Assembly: GCF_030287445.1 (NCBI RefSeq)
Contig: NZ_JASVWB010000003.1
Coordinates: 186,001-250,000 of the forward strand
DNA: 64,000 bases
Direction of reading: 5' to 3'
Source of the DNA: Streptomyces sp. ALI-76-A
GTDB taxonomy: Bacteria; Actinomycetota; Actinomycetes; Streptomycetales; Streptomycetaceae
Shown here: positions 1-12,027 of the stretch, in pieces
How the letters are laid out: every line of letters starts with the position of its first letter
Position numbering within the stretch: position 1 is the first letter of the stretch
Notes under the pieces: generated by a model
Databases searched by the model: none
Seen by the model: only the letters and a program-made list of their open reading frames with translations
What the model was told of the DNA's origin: nothing
Translations under genes and position numbers: made by a program

Positions 1-2600
1 CGACCTCCCTCGGGCTGGCCGGAACCGATCACCCGCTGCTCGGCGCGGTGGTGGAGCTGCCGCAGTCCGACGGGCTGGTGTTCACCTCCCGCCTCTCGCT
101 GAAGTCGCACCCCTGGCTGGCCGACCACCGGGTCGGAGGCGTCGTGCTCGTCGCCGGCACCGGCCTGGTGGAACTGGCCGTCCGGGCCGGTGACGAGGCC
201 GGCTGCGGCGTCCTGGAAGAGCTGGTGATCGAGGCGCCGCTGGTCGTGCCCGAGCACGGCGGCGTACGCGTCCAGGTCGCCGTGGGCGGACCGCGCGAGA
301 ACGGCTCGCGCACCGTGGACGTCTACTCGCGGTCCGAGGACGCCGCCGGTCGCACCGGTGCGGACGCGTGGACCCGGCACGCCACCGGCATGCTGGCCGC
401 CACGGCCCAGGCCGTCGGCGGGTTCGACTTCGCCGCCTGGCCGCCGCCCGGCGCGCAGCCGGTGGACATCGGCGGCGGCTACGACCTGCTCACCGAGGTC
501 GGATACGGCTACGGGCCTGCCTTCCAGGGCGTGCGCGCCCTGTGGCGGCGCGGCGCGGAGATCTTCGCCGAGGTCGCCCTGCCCGAGGAACACCGTACGG
601 ACGCCGCCCGGTTCGGCATCCACCCCGCGCTCCTCGACGCCGCCCTGCACTCACCGCTGCTCCAGATCGCCGGAGCGTCCGCGGTCGACGGTGACGTCGA
701 GGCCGGGCCGGGCGGGCCGGAGCTGCGGCTGCCGTTCGCGTGGAACGGGCTGGTGCTGCACGCCGCGGGTGCATCGGCGCTGCGGGTGCGGATCGAGCTG
801 CCCGAGGACGAAGCGCTGTCGTTCCAGGCCGCCGACGAGACCGGCGCCCTGGTCGTGACGATGGACTCGCTGGTCTCCCGGCTGGTCTCCGCCGAGCAGT
901 TGGAGACGGCGACGGACACGGTGCGTGCCGACTCGCTGTTCCAGGTGGAGTGGACCGACCCGCAGCCGGTTCAGGGGGCCGCGCCCGCGCCGTCCTGGGT
1001 GCCCGTGGCCACCGCGGAAGAGGTCGCGACCCTGGCCGACGACGTGGAGTCGGGCGCCGCCGGGAACCCGGACCTGGCCGTCCTGGAAGCCGTCGGGGGT
1101 GAGGGCGAGGGCGCCGTACTGGAGCTGGTCACCCGAGTCCTCGAGGTGGTCCAGTGCTGGCTGGACGGTCCCGGCCTCGAGGAGACGCGGCTGGCCGTGG
1201 TGACCCGGGGCGCGGTGCCCGCCGGCGACGGCGCGGTGACCGATCCGGCCGGAGCGGCGGTGTGGGGTCTGGTGCGTGCCGCGCAGGCCGAGAACCCCGA
1301 CCGCATCCTTCTGATCGACACCGACCCGGCCTCCGGCGACGGACCGGAAGCCGTCCTGGGCGCCGTGCTGGCCGGCGGCGAGCCGCAGGTCGCGGTGCGT
1401 GGTGCGACCCTCTCGGTACCCCGGCTCGCCCGCGCCACCGGTCACGGCACCCACACCTCCGCCGTGTTCGGGCCGCGGGGGACCGTGCTGGTCTCCGGCG
1501 CCGGGTCGCTGGGCGGCCTGGTCGCCCGGCACCTGGTCATCCGGCACGGCGTACGCCACCTCATGCTGGCCAGCCGCCGCGGGCCGGACGCCGAGGGCGT
1601 ACGGGAACTCGTCGCCGAGCTCACCGAGCAGGGCGCGGCCGTGTCCGTCGTGGCGTGTGACGTCTCCGACCGCGCGCAGGTCGAGGCCCTGCTGGCCTCG
1701 GTTCCCGACGAGCATCCCCTGCGCGGGGTCGTGCACACCGCGGGTGTCACCGACGACGGCGTGATCGGGGCGCTGACCCCGGAGCGCGTGGCGAGGGTGT
1801 TCGCGCCGAAGGTGGACGCCGTAGGCCACCTCGACGCGCTCACCCGAGACCTGGACCTGGACGCGTTCGTCGTCTACTCCTCCGTCTCGGCCGTCTTCAT
1901 GGGCGCGGGCAGCGGCAGCTACGCGGCGGCCAACGCCTTCCTGGACGGCCTGATGGCCAACCGGCGCACGGCGGGTCTGCCGGGGCTCTCGCTGGCCTGG
2001 GGTCTGTGGGACCAGACCAGCGGCATGGCGGCCGGCACCGACGACCTCACCAAGGCACGCATGAACCGGCGCGGTGGCCTCCAGGCGATCACACCGGCGG
2101 AGGGCATGGAACTCTTCGACGCCGCCGTGAGGTCGGGACGGGCGCAACTGGTGCCCGCCAGGCTGGACCTGCGGTCGCTGCGTACCCAGGCCGCGGCCGG
2201 CGGGGGAGTACCGCACATGCTGCGCGGCCTGGTCCGGGCGAGCCGGCAGCAGGCCCACACGGTGAGCGCCGACGACCAGGGGCCGGCGCTGTCCGAGCGG
2301 TTGGCCCAGCTCCCCGCCGCCGAGCAGGCGACGCTGCTGTTCGACCTGGTGCGGGCCCAGGTGGCCGCGGTTCTCGGTCACAGCGCCACCTACCGGATCG
2401 ACGCGGACCAGGGCCTGTTCGAGGTGGGCTTCGACTCCCTCACCTCCATCGAACTGCGCAACCGGCTCCGCGACCTCACCCAGCAGAAACTCCCGCCCAA
2501 CCTCGTCTTCGACTACCCGACGGCGGGACTGCTCGCCACGCATCTGCACGAGCTGATGTGCGGCGAACAGGCCGCGCGCCCCGTAGCGGTCTCCGTGTGA
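1..2600 (+). CDS. Type I polyketide synthase, C-terminal part of last module (DH-KR-ACP)
   Basis: The frame is open from base 3, so the 5' end lies outside the window and no start can be assigned. The DH begins with a GLAGTDHPLLGAVVELP-like stretch. Its catalytic motif reads DHRVGGVVLVAG (nt about 123-158), keeping the His but with Ala where the HxxxGxxxxP motif has Pro. The second DH motif, HPALLDAALH, is present. The KR has a GxGxxG nucleotide site (GAGSLG, nt about 1498), a TDD element typical of B-type reductases, and Ser, Tyr and Asn catalytic residues around nt 1875-1935, so it looks active. The ACP carries GFDSL with Ser at nt 2436. No thioesterase follows; the adjacent amide synthase gene explains chain release. 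This is the usual end of an ansamycin PKS (RifE or NatE type). Confidence 0.95.
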   Translation, partial: TSLGLAGTDHPLLGAVVELPQSDGLVFTSRLSLKSHPWLADHRVGGVVLVAGTGLVELAVRAGDEAGCGVLEELVIEAPLVVPEHGGVRVQVAVGGPRENGSRTVDVYSRSEDAAGRTGADAWTRHATGMLAATAQAVGGFDFAAWPPPGAQPVDIGGGYDLLTEVGYGYGPAFQGVRALWRRGAEIFAEVALPEEHRTDAARFGIHPALLDAALHSPLLQIAGASAVDGDVEAGPGGPELRLPFAWNGLVLHAAGASALRVRIELPEDEALSFQAADETGALVVTMDSLVSRLVSAEQLETATDTVRADSLFQVEWTDPQPVQGAAPAPSWVPVATAEEVATLADDVESGAAGNPDLAVLEAVGGEGEGAVLELVTRVLEVVQCWLDGPGLEETRLAVVTRGAVPAGDGAVTDPAGAAVWGLVRAAQAENPDRILLIDTDPASGDGPEAVLGAVLAGGEPQVAVRGATLSVPRLARATGHGTHTSAVFGPRGTVLVSGAGSLGGLVARHLVIRHGVRHLMLASRRGPDAEGVRELVAELTEQGAAVSVVACDVSDRAQVEALLASVPDEHPLRGVVHTAGVTDDGVIGALTPERVARVFAPKVDAVGHLDALTRDLDLDAFVVYSSVSAVFMGAGSGSYAAANAFLDGLMANRRTAGLPGLSLAWGLWDQTSGMAAGTDDLTKARMNRRGGLQAITPAEGMELFDAAVRSGRAQLVPARLDLRSLRTQAAAGGGVPHMLRGLVRASRQQAHTVSADDQGPALSERLAQLPAAEQATLLFDLVRAQVAAVLGHSATYRIDADQGLFEVGFDSLTSIELRNRLRDLTQQKLPPNLVFDYPTAGLLATHLHELMCGEQAARPVAVSV

Positions 2601-2635
2601 AGCAGCGATCTCCAGACGAAAGAAGGTGAGGGAAC

Positions 2636-3415
2636 GTGTTCGACGCGGACAGGTATCTGGAACGCATCGGCTGCGCCGGAGAGACCGGTGTGGACATCGC
2701 GACACTGCGAAAGCTCCACAAAAGGCACCTGATGGCGATCCCGTACAACGGCGCCACCCAGGACTTCAGCGACGGACTGAGCCTCGTCGACCTCGACGAG
2801 GACGCCACGTTCGAGACGAGCATCGTCCAGGGGCGCGGCGGCACGTGCTTCCAGCTGAACCGGCTCTTCCACCGGCTCCTGACGGAACTGGGCTACGACG
2901 CCGCCCTGCTGGCGGCCAGCACCGCCGAGGGCTGGGAGGCCTCCGGAATCGACGTGGAGCACATGCTGGGCCGCGTCGCCCTGGACGGCGAGGAGTGGCT
3001 CGTGGACGTCGGCTACCCCGGCCCCTCCTTTGTCGAGCCGCTGCTGGTCTCCGGCACGGTGCAGAGCCAGTACGGCTCCCAGTACCGCCTGGTCGAGCGC
3101 GAATCGAGGATCGTTCTACAGCGCCGCGGAAAGGTCACCCGGTGGAGCGTCGTCTACACCCTCACGACGAAATCCAGGGAACTGAGCGACTGGAAGGACA
3201 TCGAGGACTTCCTCGTCCGGGAGATCGCGGCGGAGGCCGGGGCGCAGGACGGCCGGAACATCCTGTGCGGCCGGACGTTCGACAACGGCCAGGCCGTCCT
3301 GAAGGGACGACGCCATCTGACGGTCCGTGACGGCCGCGAGGAAATCCGCACCATCACGGACGACACCGAGCACGAACAGCTGATCTCACACATGCTCTCC
3401 GGCGAATTCAAGTGA
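2636..3415 (+). CDS. rifF-like: Ansamycin amide synthase (RifF-type, arylamine N-acetyltransferase family)
   Basis: This enzyme releases the finished polyketide from the last ACP by forming the macrolactam with the aromatic amine of AHBA. The 259-aa protein has the arylamine N-acetyltransferase triad: Cys71 in RGGTCFQLN, His109 in VEHML and Asp124 in VDVGYP. The GTG start is preceded by a strong AAGGTGAGG ribosome site and lies 35 bp after the PKS stop, the position rifF has in rifamycin-type clusters. Length and triad spacing fit RifF. The halogenase follows directly, so the gene is probably co-transcribed with the PKS and the AHBA genes. Confidence 0.95.
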   Translation: MFDADRYLERIGCAGETGVDIATLRKLHKRHLMAIPYNGATQDFSDGLSLVDLDEDATFETSIVQGRGGTCFQLNRLFHRLLTELGYDAALLAASTAEGWEASGIDVEHMLGRVALDGEEWLVDVGYPGPSFVEPLLVSGTVQSQYGSQYRLVERESRIVLQRRGKVTRWSVVYTLTTKSRELSDWKDIEDFLVREIAAEAGAQDGRNILCGRTFDNGQAVLKGRRHLTVRDGREEIRTITDDTEHEQLISHMLSGEFK

Positions 3416-3456
3416 CTCGCGCCCCGCAGACGAGTCGGCATCAGAAAGGGAAAAGA

Positions 3457-4800
3457 ATGGCGAAGGAAACGGCCGATGTGGTTGTGATCGGCGGAGGGCC
3501 GGCCGGCGCGGTCAGCGCCTTCCTGCTCGCCAAGCAGGGGCACTCCGTGGTGCTCCTGGAGAAGGAGCCGAACCCCCGATTCCACATCGGCGAGTCCCTG
3601 CTGCCGTACATGATGGGTCTGTTCGAGCGGATCGGCCTGCGCGAGGTGGTCGAGGCCCAGGGGTACGTGCGCAAGTTCGGCGGCGAGTTCATCGACCCGA
3701 CCGAGAAGAAGTTCTTCGAGGGTGTCTTCCGCGCGGACTTCACCAAGCAAGGGGTGGGCCGGCACGACAACGCGTTCCAGGTGGAGCGGGCCAGGTTCGA
3801 CCGGATGCTCGCCGAGCAGGCCGAGGCCGCCGGCGCGAAGGTCCTGTTCGGTGCGAACGTGGGCGAACTGCTCATGGACGGTGACCGGATGGTCGGCGTC
3901 CGTTACGAGCGCGACGGCGAGTCCCACGAGGTGCGCTCCACCTATGTGATCGACGCCAGCGGCCGGACGGGGAAGATCGCCAACAAGTTCGGGCTGCGCA
4001 AGACCCTCGAGAAGCTCCGCATGGTGGGCGTGTTCCGGCACTACACCGGCCTCGACGAACGCCACAACCTCGGTGTCGAGGGCGACATCCAGGTCGGCGC
4101 CCACGACGACGGCTGGGTCTGGGCGATCCCGCTGTCCAAGGACACCATCAGCGTGGGCACGGTCATGCCGCGCGACGTGCTGCGCGCCTCGACACCGGAG
4201 AAGGTGTTCGAGGAGCACGTGGCCAGGATCCCGCGGATCACCGCGCGCCTGACCGGGACCCGGCCCACCACGGACCTCAAGATCGAGACCGACTACTGCT
4301 ACCACGCGGACACGGTCACCGGGCCGGGCTGGCTGATGGTCGGGGACGCCGGCTGCTTCGGCGACCCCATGTTCTCCGGCGGGGTCCTGGTGGCCACGGC
4401 CACCGCCGTCCGCGCGGCCGAGACACTCGGGGAAGCACTGGCCGACCCGTCGGCCGAGGAGCGCCTGGTCGAGCGGTACGCCAACTACTTCAAGACCGGT
4501 TACGACACCTACATCCGGCTCATCCACGCCTACTACGACGGCGAGCTGGTCGCCATGGCCGCCGACGCCGCCCGCTCCACCGACCGGGACACCCTGGAGA
4601 AGTACCTCATCCGGCTGATCGGGGGCGACTTCTGGAGCGAGCACAACTCGGTCGCCCAGGAGATGCGCCGGCGCAAGGAGTGGGACACCTTCGAGCCGTT
4701 CCAGCGGGTCTACGGCTGCCCGTCCTATCCCCACCTGGACGAGCTCGACCGCAAGGAGCGGTCCGAGTCGCGGGTCCGCAAGGTGACGGCGGGCCGGTAG
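3457..4800 (+). CDS. FAD-dependent halogenase
   Basis: Predicted to chlorinate the aromatic part of the ansamycin. The 447-aa protein has the FAD site GGGPAG (residues 12-17), RFHIGESLLP (41-50), Lys73 in VRKFGGEF (the probable hypohalous-acid lysine) and the diagnostic WxWxIP motif at residues 220-225. It resembles the phenol/pyrrole halogenases more than the tryptophan class. The ATG at 3457 is chosen because AAAGGGAAA sits just upstream; a longer frame from 3412 would overlap the amide synthase stop and lacks a good ribosome site. A halogenase between the amide synthase and the AHBA genes is what I recall from naphthomycin-type clusters; ansamitocin also has one. The chlorination site is inference. 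Confidence 0.93.
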   Translation: MAKETADVVVIGGGPAGAVSAFLLAKQGHSVVLLEKEPNPRFHIGESLLPYMMGLFERIGLREVVEAQGYVRKFGGEFIDPTEKKFFEGVFRADFTKQGVGRHDNAFQVERARFDRMLAEQAEAAGAKVLFGANVGELLMDGDRMVGVRYERDGESHEVRSTYVIDASGRTGKIANKFGLRKTLEKLRMVGVFRHYTGLDERHNLGVEGDIQVGAHDDGWVWAIPLSKDTISVGTVMPRDVLRASTPEKVFEEHVARIPRITARLTGTRPTTDLKIETDYCYHADTVTGPGWLMVGDAGCFGDPMFSGGVLVATATAVRAAETLGEALADPSAEERLVERYANYFKTGYDTYIRLIHAYYDGELVAMAADAARSTDRDTLEKYLIRLIGGDFWSEHNSVAQEMRRRKEWDTFEPFQRVYGCPSYPHLDELDRKERSESRVRKVTAGR

Positions 4801-4807
4801 GGACGTC

Positions 4808-8045
<3,238 letters not shown>

Positions 8046-8163
8046 ACAGCGCCGCCTACTACCGGACCAAGGGATGCAGGAGCGTCGGCAGGGACCTAAT
8101 TTGGACCTGCTGTTCAGCTTTTCTGTGCCCTGTATCGAGTCACATCCAATTACTTGGAGAGTC

Positions 8164-9324
8164 ATGAACGTGCGACAGGCGCCGGAATTCCCCCAGTGGC
8201 CGCAGTACGACGCGACGGAACGCGAAGGCCTCATCCGTGCACTCGAGCAGGGCCAGTGGTGGCGGATGGGCGGAAACGAAGTCGACTCATTCGAGCAGGA
8301 GTTCGCCGAGTTCCACGGCGCCGCCCACGCCCTCGCCGTCACCAACGGCACCCACGCCCTCGAACTCGCCCTTCAGGTCATGGGAGTCGGCCCGGGCACC
8401 GAGGTCATCGTCCCGGCCTTCACCTTCATCTCCTCGTCCCAGGCGGCGCAGCGGCTCGGCGCCGTCGCGGTCCCGGTCGACGTCGACCCGCACACGTACA
8501 ACATCGACGTGGCGGCGGCCGCGGCAGCCGTGACACCGCGCACCCGCGTCATCATGCCCGTGCACATGGCGGGCTTCTTCGCCGACATGGACGCCCTGGG
8601 CAAGCTCTCCGCCGACACCGGCGTCCCGCTGCTCCAGGACGCCGCGCACGCCCACGCCGCCCGCTGGCAGGGCAAGCGCGTCGGCGAGCTCGGCACGGTC
8701 GCCGCGTTCAGCTTCCAGAACGGCAAGCTGATGACTGCCGGCGAGGGCGGCGCCGTCCTGTTCCCGGACACGGAGAGCTACGAGACGGCGTTCCTGCGGC
8801 ACAGCTGCGGCCGGCCCCGCACCGACCGCCGCTACCGGCACCGGATCGCCGGCTCCAACCTGCGGCTCAACGAGTTCTCGGCGGCCGTCCTGCGGGCTCA
8901 GCTCGGCCGCCTGGAGGAGCAGATCACGACCCGTCAGCAGCGCTGGGCCGTCCTGTCCCCGCTGCTCGAGGCGATCGACGGCGTCGTCCCGCAGCGCGGC
9001 GACGAGCGCACCGACTTCCCCTCGCACTACATGGCGATGTTCCGGGTGCCCGGCATCGGCGAGGAGCACCGCAACGCCCTGGTCGACAGGCTCGTGGCGG
9101 CCGGCATACCGGCGTTCGCGGGCTTCCGCGCGATCTACCGCACCGACGCCTTCTGGGAGCTGGGCGCCCCCGACGAGACCCCGGACCAGGTCGCCGAGCG
9201 CTGCCCCCACTCCGAGGCCATCAGCCAGGACTGCGTCTGGCTGCACCACCGTGTGATGCTGGCGACCGAGCAGGACATGCACCGCACGGCCGACATCATC
9301 GCGGACGCCGTGGCCGCCGTATGA
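8164..9324 (+). CDS. rifK-like: AHBA synthase (RifK-type PLP enzyme)
   Basis: Makes 3-amino-5-hydroxybenzoate, the ansamycin starter, by PLP-dependent aromatisation of aminodehydroshikimate. With RifL it also acts as an aminotransferase in the kanosamine branch. The 386-aa protein belongs to the DegT/DnrJ/EryC1 fold family. The Schiff-base lysine is Lys188 in SFQNGKLMTAGEGG, the same number I recall for RifK, and LLQDAAHAHA holds the cofactor Asp. The ATG is preceded by TTGGAGAG. A 118-bp, relatively AT-rich gap separates it from the rifI-like gene, the largest gap in the operon, so a separate promoter is possible. This is the strongest single marker of an ansamycin/AHBA cluster here. Confidence 0.97.
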   Translation: MNVRQAPEFPQWPQYDATEREGLIRALEQGQWWRMGGNEVDSFEQEFAEFHGAAHALAVTNGTHALELALQVMGVGPGTEVIVPAFTFISSSQAAQRLGAVAVPVDVDPHTYNIDVAAAAAAVTPRTRVIMPVHMAGFFADMDALGKLSADTGVPLLQDAAHAHAARWQGKRVGELGTVAAFSFQNGKLMTAGEGGAVLFPDTESYETAFLRHSCGRPRTDRRYRHRIAGSNLRLNEFSAAVLRAQLGRLEEQITTRQQRWAVLSPLLEAIDGVVPQRGDERTDFPSHYMAMFRVPGIGEEHRNALVDRLVAAGIPAFAGFRAIYRTDAFWELGAPDETPDQVAERCPHSEAISQDCVWLHHRVMLATEQDMHRTADIIADAVAAV

Positions 9325-10421
9325 GCGTCAGGACAGCCGTCGTCGGGCTCGGCTGGGCGGGGCGGGAGCTGTGGCTGCCACGGCTGACCGGGCACGCCGA
9401 CTTCGATGTGGTGGCCGTCGTCGATCCCGCGCCGCCGGCGCGGACCGCGCTCGACGCGGCACCGGGCGTACCCGTGCACCCGACGGTGGACGCGCTGACC
9501 GCCCGCGCGGTCGACCTCGCCGTCGTCGCCGTCCCCAACCATCTGCACGCCGAGGTCGCCGCGGGCCTCCTCGGCCGGGGCATCTCCGTCTTCCTGGAGA
9601 AGCCGGTGTGTGTGACGTCCGGGGAGGCCGGCACCCTGGCGGCCGCGGAACAGCGCGGCGGTGCCGTGCTCCTGGCCGGCAGCGCCGCCGCACACCGCGG
9701 TGACGTGACCGCCCTGGCGCGGCTGGTGCCGGAGCTGGGCCACATCCGCCATGTCGACCTGTCCTGGGTGCGGGCGCGCGGCATCCCGCAGGCCGGCGGC
9801 TGGTTCACCCAGCGCAGCAAGGCCGGCGGCGGTGTCCTGTTCGACCTGGGCTGGCATCTGCTCGACACGCTCGCGTCCCTGCTCGGCCCGGCCCGCTTCA
9901 CCCAGGTTGTCGGCGTGACCTCGAACGACTTCGTGGGTGCCGGCGCCTTCCGCGCGGCCTGGCGGCGGGACGAGCCCGCCGCCGGCGCCGCCGGTGACGT
10001 CGAGGACACCGCCCGCGGCTTCCTCGTCCGCGACGACGGCGTCTCGGTCTCCCTGCGCGCCGGCTGGGCCTCGCACGAGGCGCGGGACGTGACCCGGATC
10101 CAGCTGGTGGGCAGCGCCGGAACCGCCGAGCTGAGATGCACCTTCGGCTTCAGCCCCAACCGTCACCCCCACGCGGAGCTGACGCTGACCCGCGAGGGCA
10201 CCACCACGTTCCTGCCGGTGCCGGACGAGCCCATCGGCACCGAGTACCGGCGCCAACTGGACGGCCTCGCCGCGCTCCTGGCCGACCCGGCCCGTCGCGG
10301 CAGAGCCATCGACGAGGCCCGTACGACGGTCCGCGTCATCGAGGACCTCTACGCGTCGGCCCGTTCCGCGCACGAGCAGACCGCCGTACCCGCCCATCAG
10401 CAGGAGGTGAACAGCCGGTGA
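9321..10421 (+). CDS. rifL-like: Gfo/Idh/MocA-type oxidoreductase (RifL-type)
   Basis: Predicted partner of AHBA synthase, oxidising UDP-glucose at C3 so that the PLP enzyme can aminate it on the way to kanosamine. The 366-aa protein starts with the Rossmann motif VVGLGWAG and has the family EKPVC motif (Lys of the E-K-P triad) and a C-terminal alpha/beta domain with GGGVLFDLGWHLLD, which contains the usual conserved His. It overlaps the rifK-like stop by ATGA and its own stop overlaps the next GTG, so rifK-L-M-N-like genes are tightly coupled. Confidence 0.92.
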   Translation: MSVRTAVVGLGWAGRELWLPRLTGHADFDVVAVVDPAPPARTALDAAPGVPVHPTVDALTARAVDLAVVAVPNHLHAEVAAGLLGRGISVFLEKPVCVTSGEAGTLAAAEQRGGAVLLAGSAAAHRGDVTALARLVPELGHIRHVDLSWVRARGIPQAGGWFTQRSKAGGGVLFDLGWHLLDTLASLLGPARFTQVVGVTSNDFVGAGAFRAAWRRDEPAAGAAGDVEDTARGFLVRDDGVSVSLRAGWASHEARDVTRIQLVGSAGTAELRCTFGFSPNRHPHAELTLTREGTTTFLPVPDEPIGTEYRRQLDGLAALLADPARRGRAIDEARTTVRVIEDLYASARSAHEQTAVPAHQQEVNSR

Positions 10422-11107
10422 GCTCACCAGCTTCGACAGCGAACGCGCTCCCCACGATCCAGCCGGTCAGACGGGCCGTGATCTTCGACCTGGACGGCGT
10501 CCTGGTCGACAGTTTCGCGGTGATGTACGAGGCGTTCGCCATCGCCTACAAGGAGGTGGTCGGCGACGGTCCCGCGCCGTTCGACGAGTACCGGCGCCAT
10601 CTGGGGCGCTACTTCCCGGACATCATGCGGATCATGGGCCTGCCCCTGGAGATGGAGGAGCCCTTCGTCCGCGAGAGCTACCGGCTCGCGCCCCAGGTGC
10701 CGGTCTTCGACGGCATCGTGGACCTGCTCACCACCTTGCGGGTGCGGGGTTTCCGGCTCGCCGTGGCCACCGGCAAGAGCGGGCCACGGGCGCGCTCCCT
10801 GCTCGGCGAGCTGGGGCTGCTGCCCTTCTTCGACCATGTGATCGGCTCGGACGAGGTCACCCGTCCCAAGCCGGCCCCGGACATCGTGGAGCACGCCCTG
10901 GAGCTGCTGGGCTTCTCGCCCGAGCAGGCCGTCATGGTCGGCGACGCGGCGACCGACATCGCCAGTGCCCACGGCGCCGGCGTGGCCTCGGCCGGCGCCC
11001 TGTGGGCGCTGTCCGACGCCGGCGAACTGCTCGCCGCCGAGCCGGGCGTCGTCCTGCGCCACCCCGCCGACCTGCTGGCCCTGTGCCCGTCCGTGCCCGG
11101 TGACTGA
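10418..11107 (+). CDS. rifM-like: HAD-family phosphatase (RifM-type)
   Basis: A 229-aa HAD phosphatase with the nucleophile motif DLDGVLVDS, Thr/Lys motifs around VATGKSG and PKPAPD, and the metal motif MVGDAATDI. In rif clusters RifM removes a phosphate in the kanosamine branch and is needed for AHBA formation. The GTG at 10418 is chosen: an AGGAGGTGA ribosome site ends about 8 bp before it and it overlaps the rifL-like stop (GTGA). The open frame extends upstream to 10136 but has no better start. Confidence 0.92.
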   Translation: MSSPASTANALPTIQPVRRAVIFDLDGVLVDSFAVMYEAFAIAYKEVVGDGPAPFDEYRRHLGRYFPDIMRIMGLPLEMEEPFVRESYRLAPQVPVFDGIVDLLTTLRVRGFRLAVATGKSGPRARSLLGELGLLPFFDHVIGSDEVTRPKPAPDIVEHALELLGFSPEQAVMVGDAATDIASAHGAGVASAGALWALSDAGELLAAEPGVVLRHPADLLALCPSVPGD

Positions 11108-12023
11108 GGAACGGCGCGGCGGCCCGGGCACAGCGCACCATCTCGGTGTCGACATCGGGGGGACCAAGGTCGCGTTGCGGGTCGAGGCCGGCGGGCGGTG
11201 CGTCGACGAGACCGTCTTCGCCTGGCGCCCACGGCACAGCGCCGACCGCGACCTCGCCCAACTCGCCGCGCACGTCGCCGAGTTGTGTGAGGCCCTGGAT
11301 GCGCCCCCGAGGGCGGTGGGCGTCGCGATGCCGGCGACCGTCGGACCGGACGAGCGGGTCACCGCCTGGCCGAGCCGGCCCGAATGGACCGGCACGGACC
11401 TCGGCGGCGCCCTGCGCGCACTGTTCCCCGAGGCCGCGGTCGCCTGGGCGGACGACGGCGACCTCGGCGCCCTCGCGGAGGCACAGGCCGCCGGCCGCGA
11501 CGACCTGCTCTATCTGGGCGTCGGCACGGGCGTCGGCGGCGGCTTCGTCAGGGGAGGCGAACTGCTCCCGGGCCCGGGCCGCGGCTCCTTCGAGATCGGG
11601 CACACGGTGGTCGAGCTGGACGGCCCGCGGTGCGTCTGCGGCCGCCGCGGATGCCTCCAGGCCATCGCCTCGGGCCCGGCCACGCTGCGGCACGCGGCCC
11701 GGCTGCGGGGCGGCGAGGTCACGTACGACGCGCTGCGGCAGGCCTGGTACGACGGTGAGACCTGGGCGGTCACCGCGCTGCGGCGCACCTGCCGCGCCCT
11801 GGCCGCCGCCGCGGTCGGCGTCCAGGAACTGCTCCATCCACGACTCCTGCTGATCGGAGGCGGCTTCGCGAGCGGCATCCCGGGCCTGCACACCCTCGTG
11901 TCCGCCCAGCTCGCGGAGCTCACCCGCCCCGGACAGCCGCTCCTGGAGGTGGGATCCGCCTCGTTGGGGGCGCTGTCCTCGCTGCGGGGCGCGGTCGCGC
12001 TCGCCCGGCTGATCCGGCCCTGA
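11100..12023 (+). CDS. rifN-like: Kanosamine kinase (RifN-type, ROK family)
   Basis: Phosphorylates kanosamine to kanosamine 6-phosphate, the precursor that carries the amino group into AHBA. The 307-aa ROK sugar kinase shows the phosphate loop GVDIGGTKVAL near the N-terminus, a glycine-rich LYLGVGTGVGGGFV segment and the ROK zinc motif CVCGRRGCLQ preceded by the conserved GH. The GTG start at 11100 overlaps the rifM-like stop by 8 bp. The gene ends 4 bp from the stop of the convergent FAD monooxygenase, so this is the end of the AHBA operon. Confidence 0.92.
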   Translation: MTEERRGGPGTAHHLGVDIGGTKVALRVEAGGRCVDETVFAWRPRHSADRDLAQLAAHVAELCEALDAPPRAVGVAMPATVGPDERVTAWPSRPEWTGTDLGGALRALFPEAAVAWADDGDLGALAEAQAAGRDDLLYLGVGTGVGGGFVRGGELLPGPGRGSFEIGHTVVELDGPRCVCGRRGCLQAIASGPATLRHAARLRGGEVTYDALRQAWYDGETWAVTALRRTCRALAAAAVGVQELLHPRLLLIGGGFASGIPGLHTLVSAQLAELTRPGQPLLEVGSASLGALSSLRGAVALARLIRP

Positions 12024-12027
12024 CCGG

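Noticed and set aside
651..2705. Long minus-strand frame opposite the PKS
   Set aside because: It lies antisense to clear DH-KR-ACP coding sequence and shows no domain; a GC-bias artefact.
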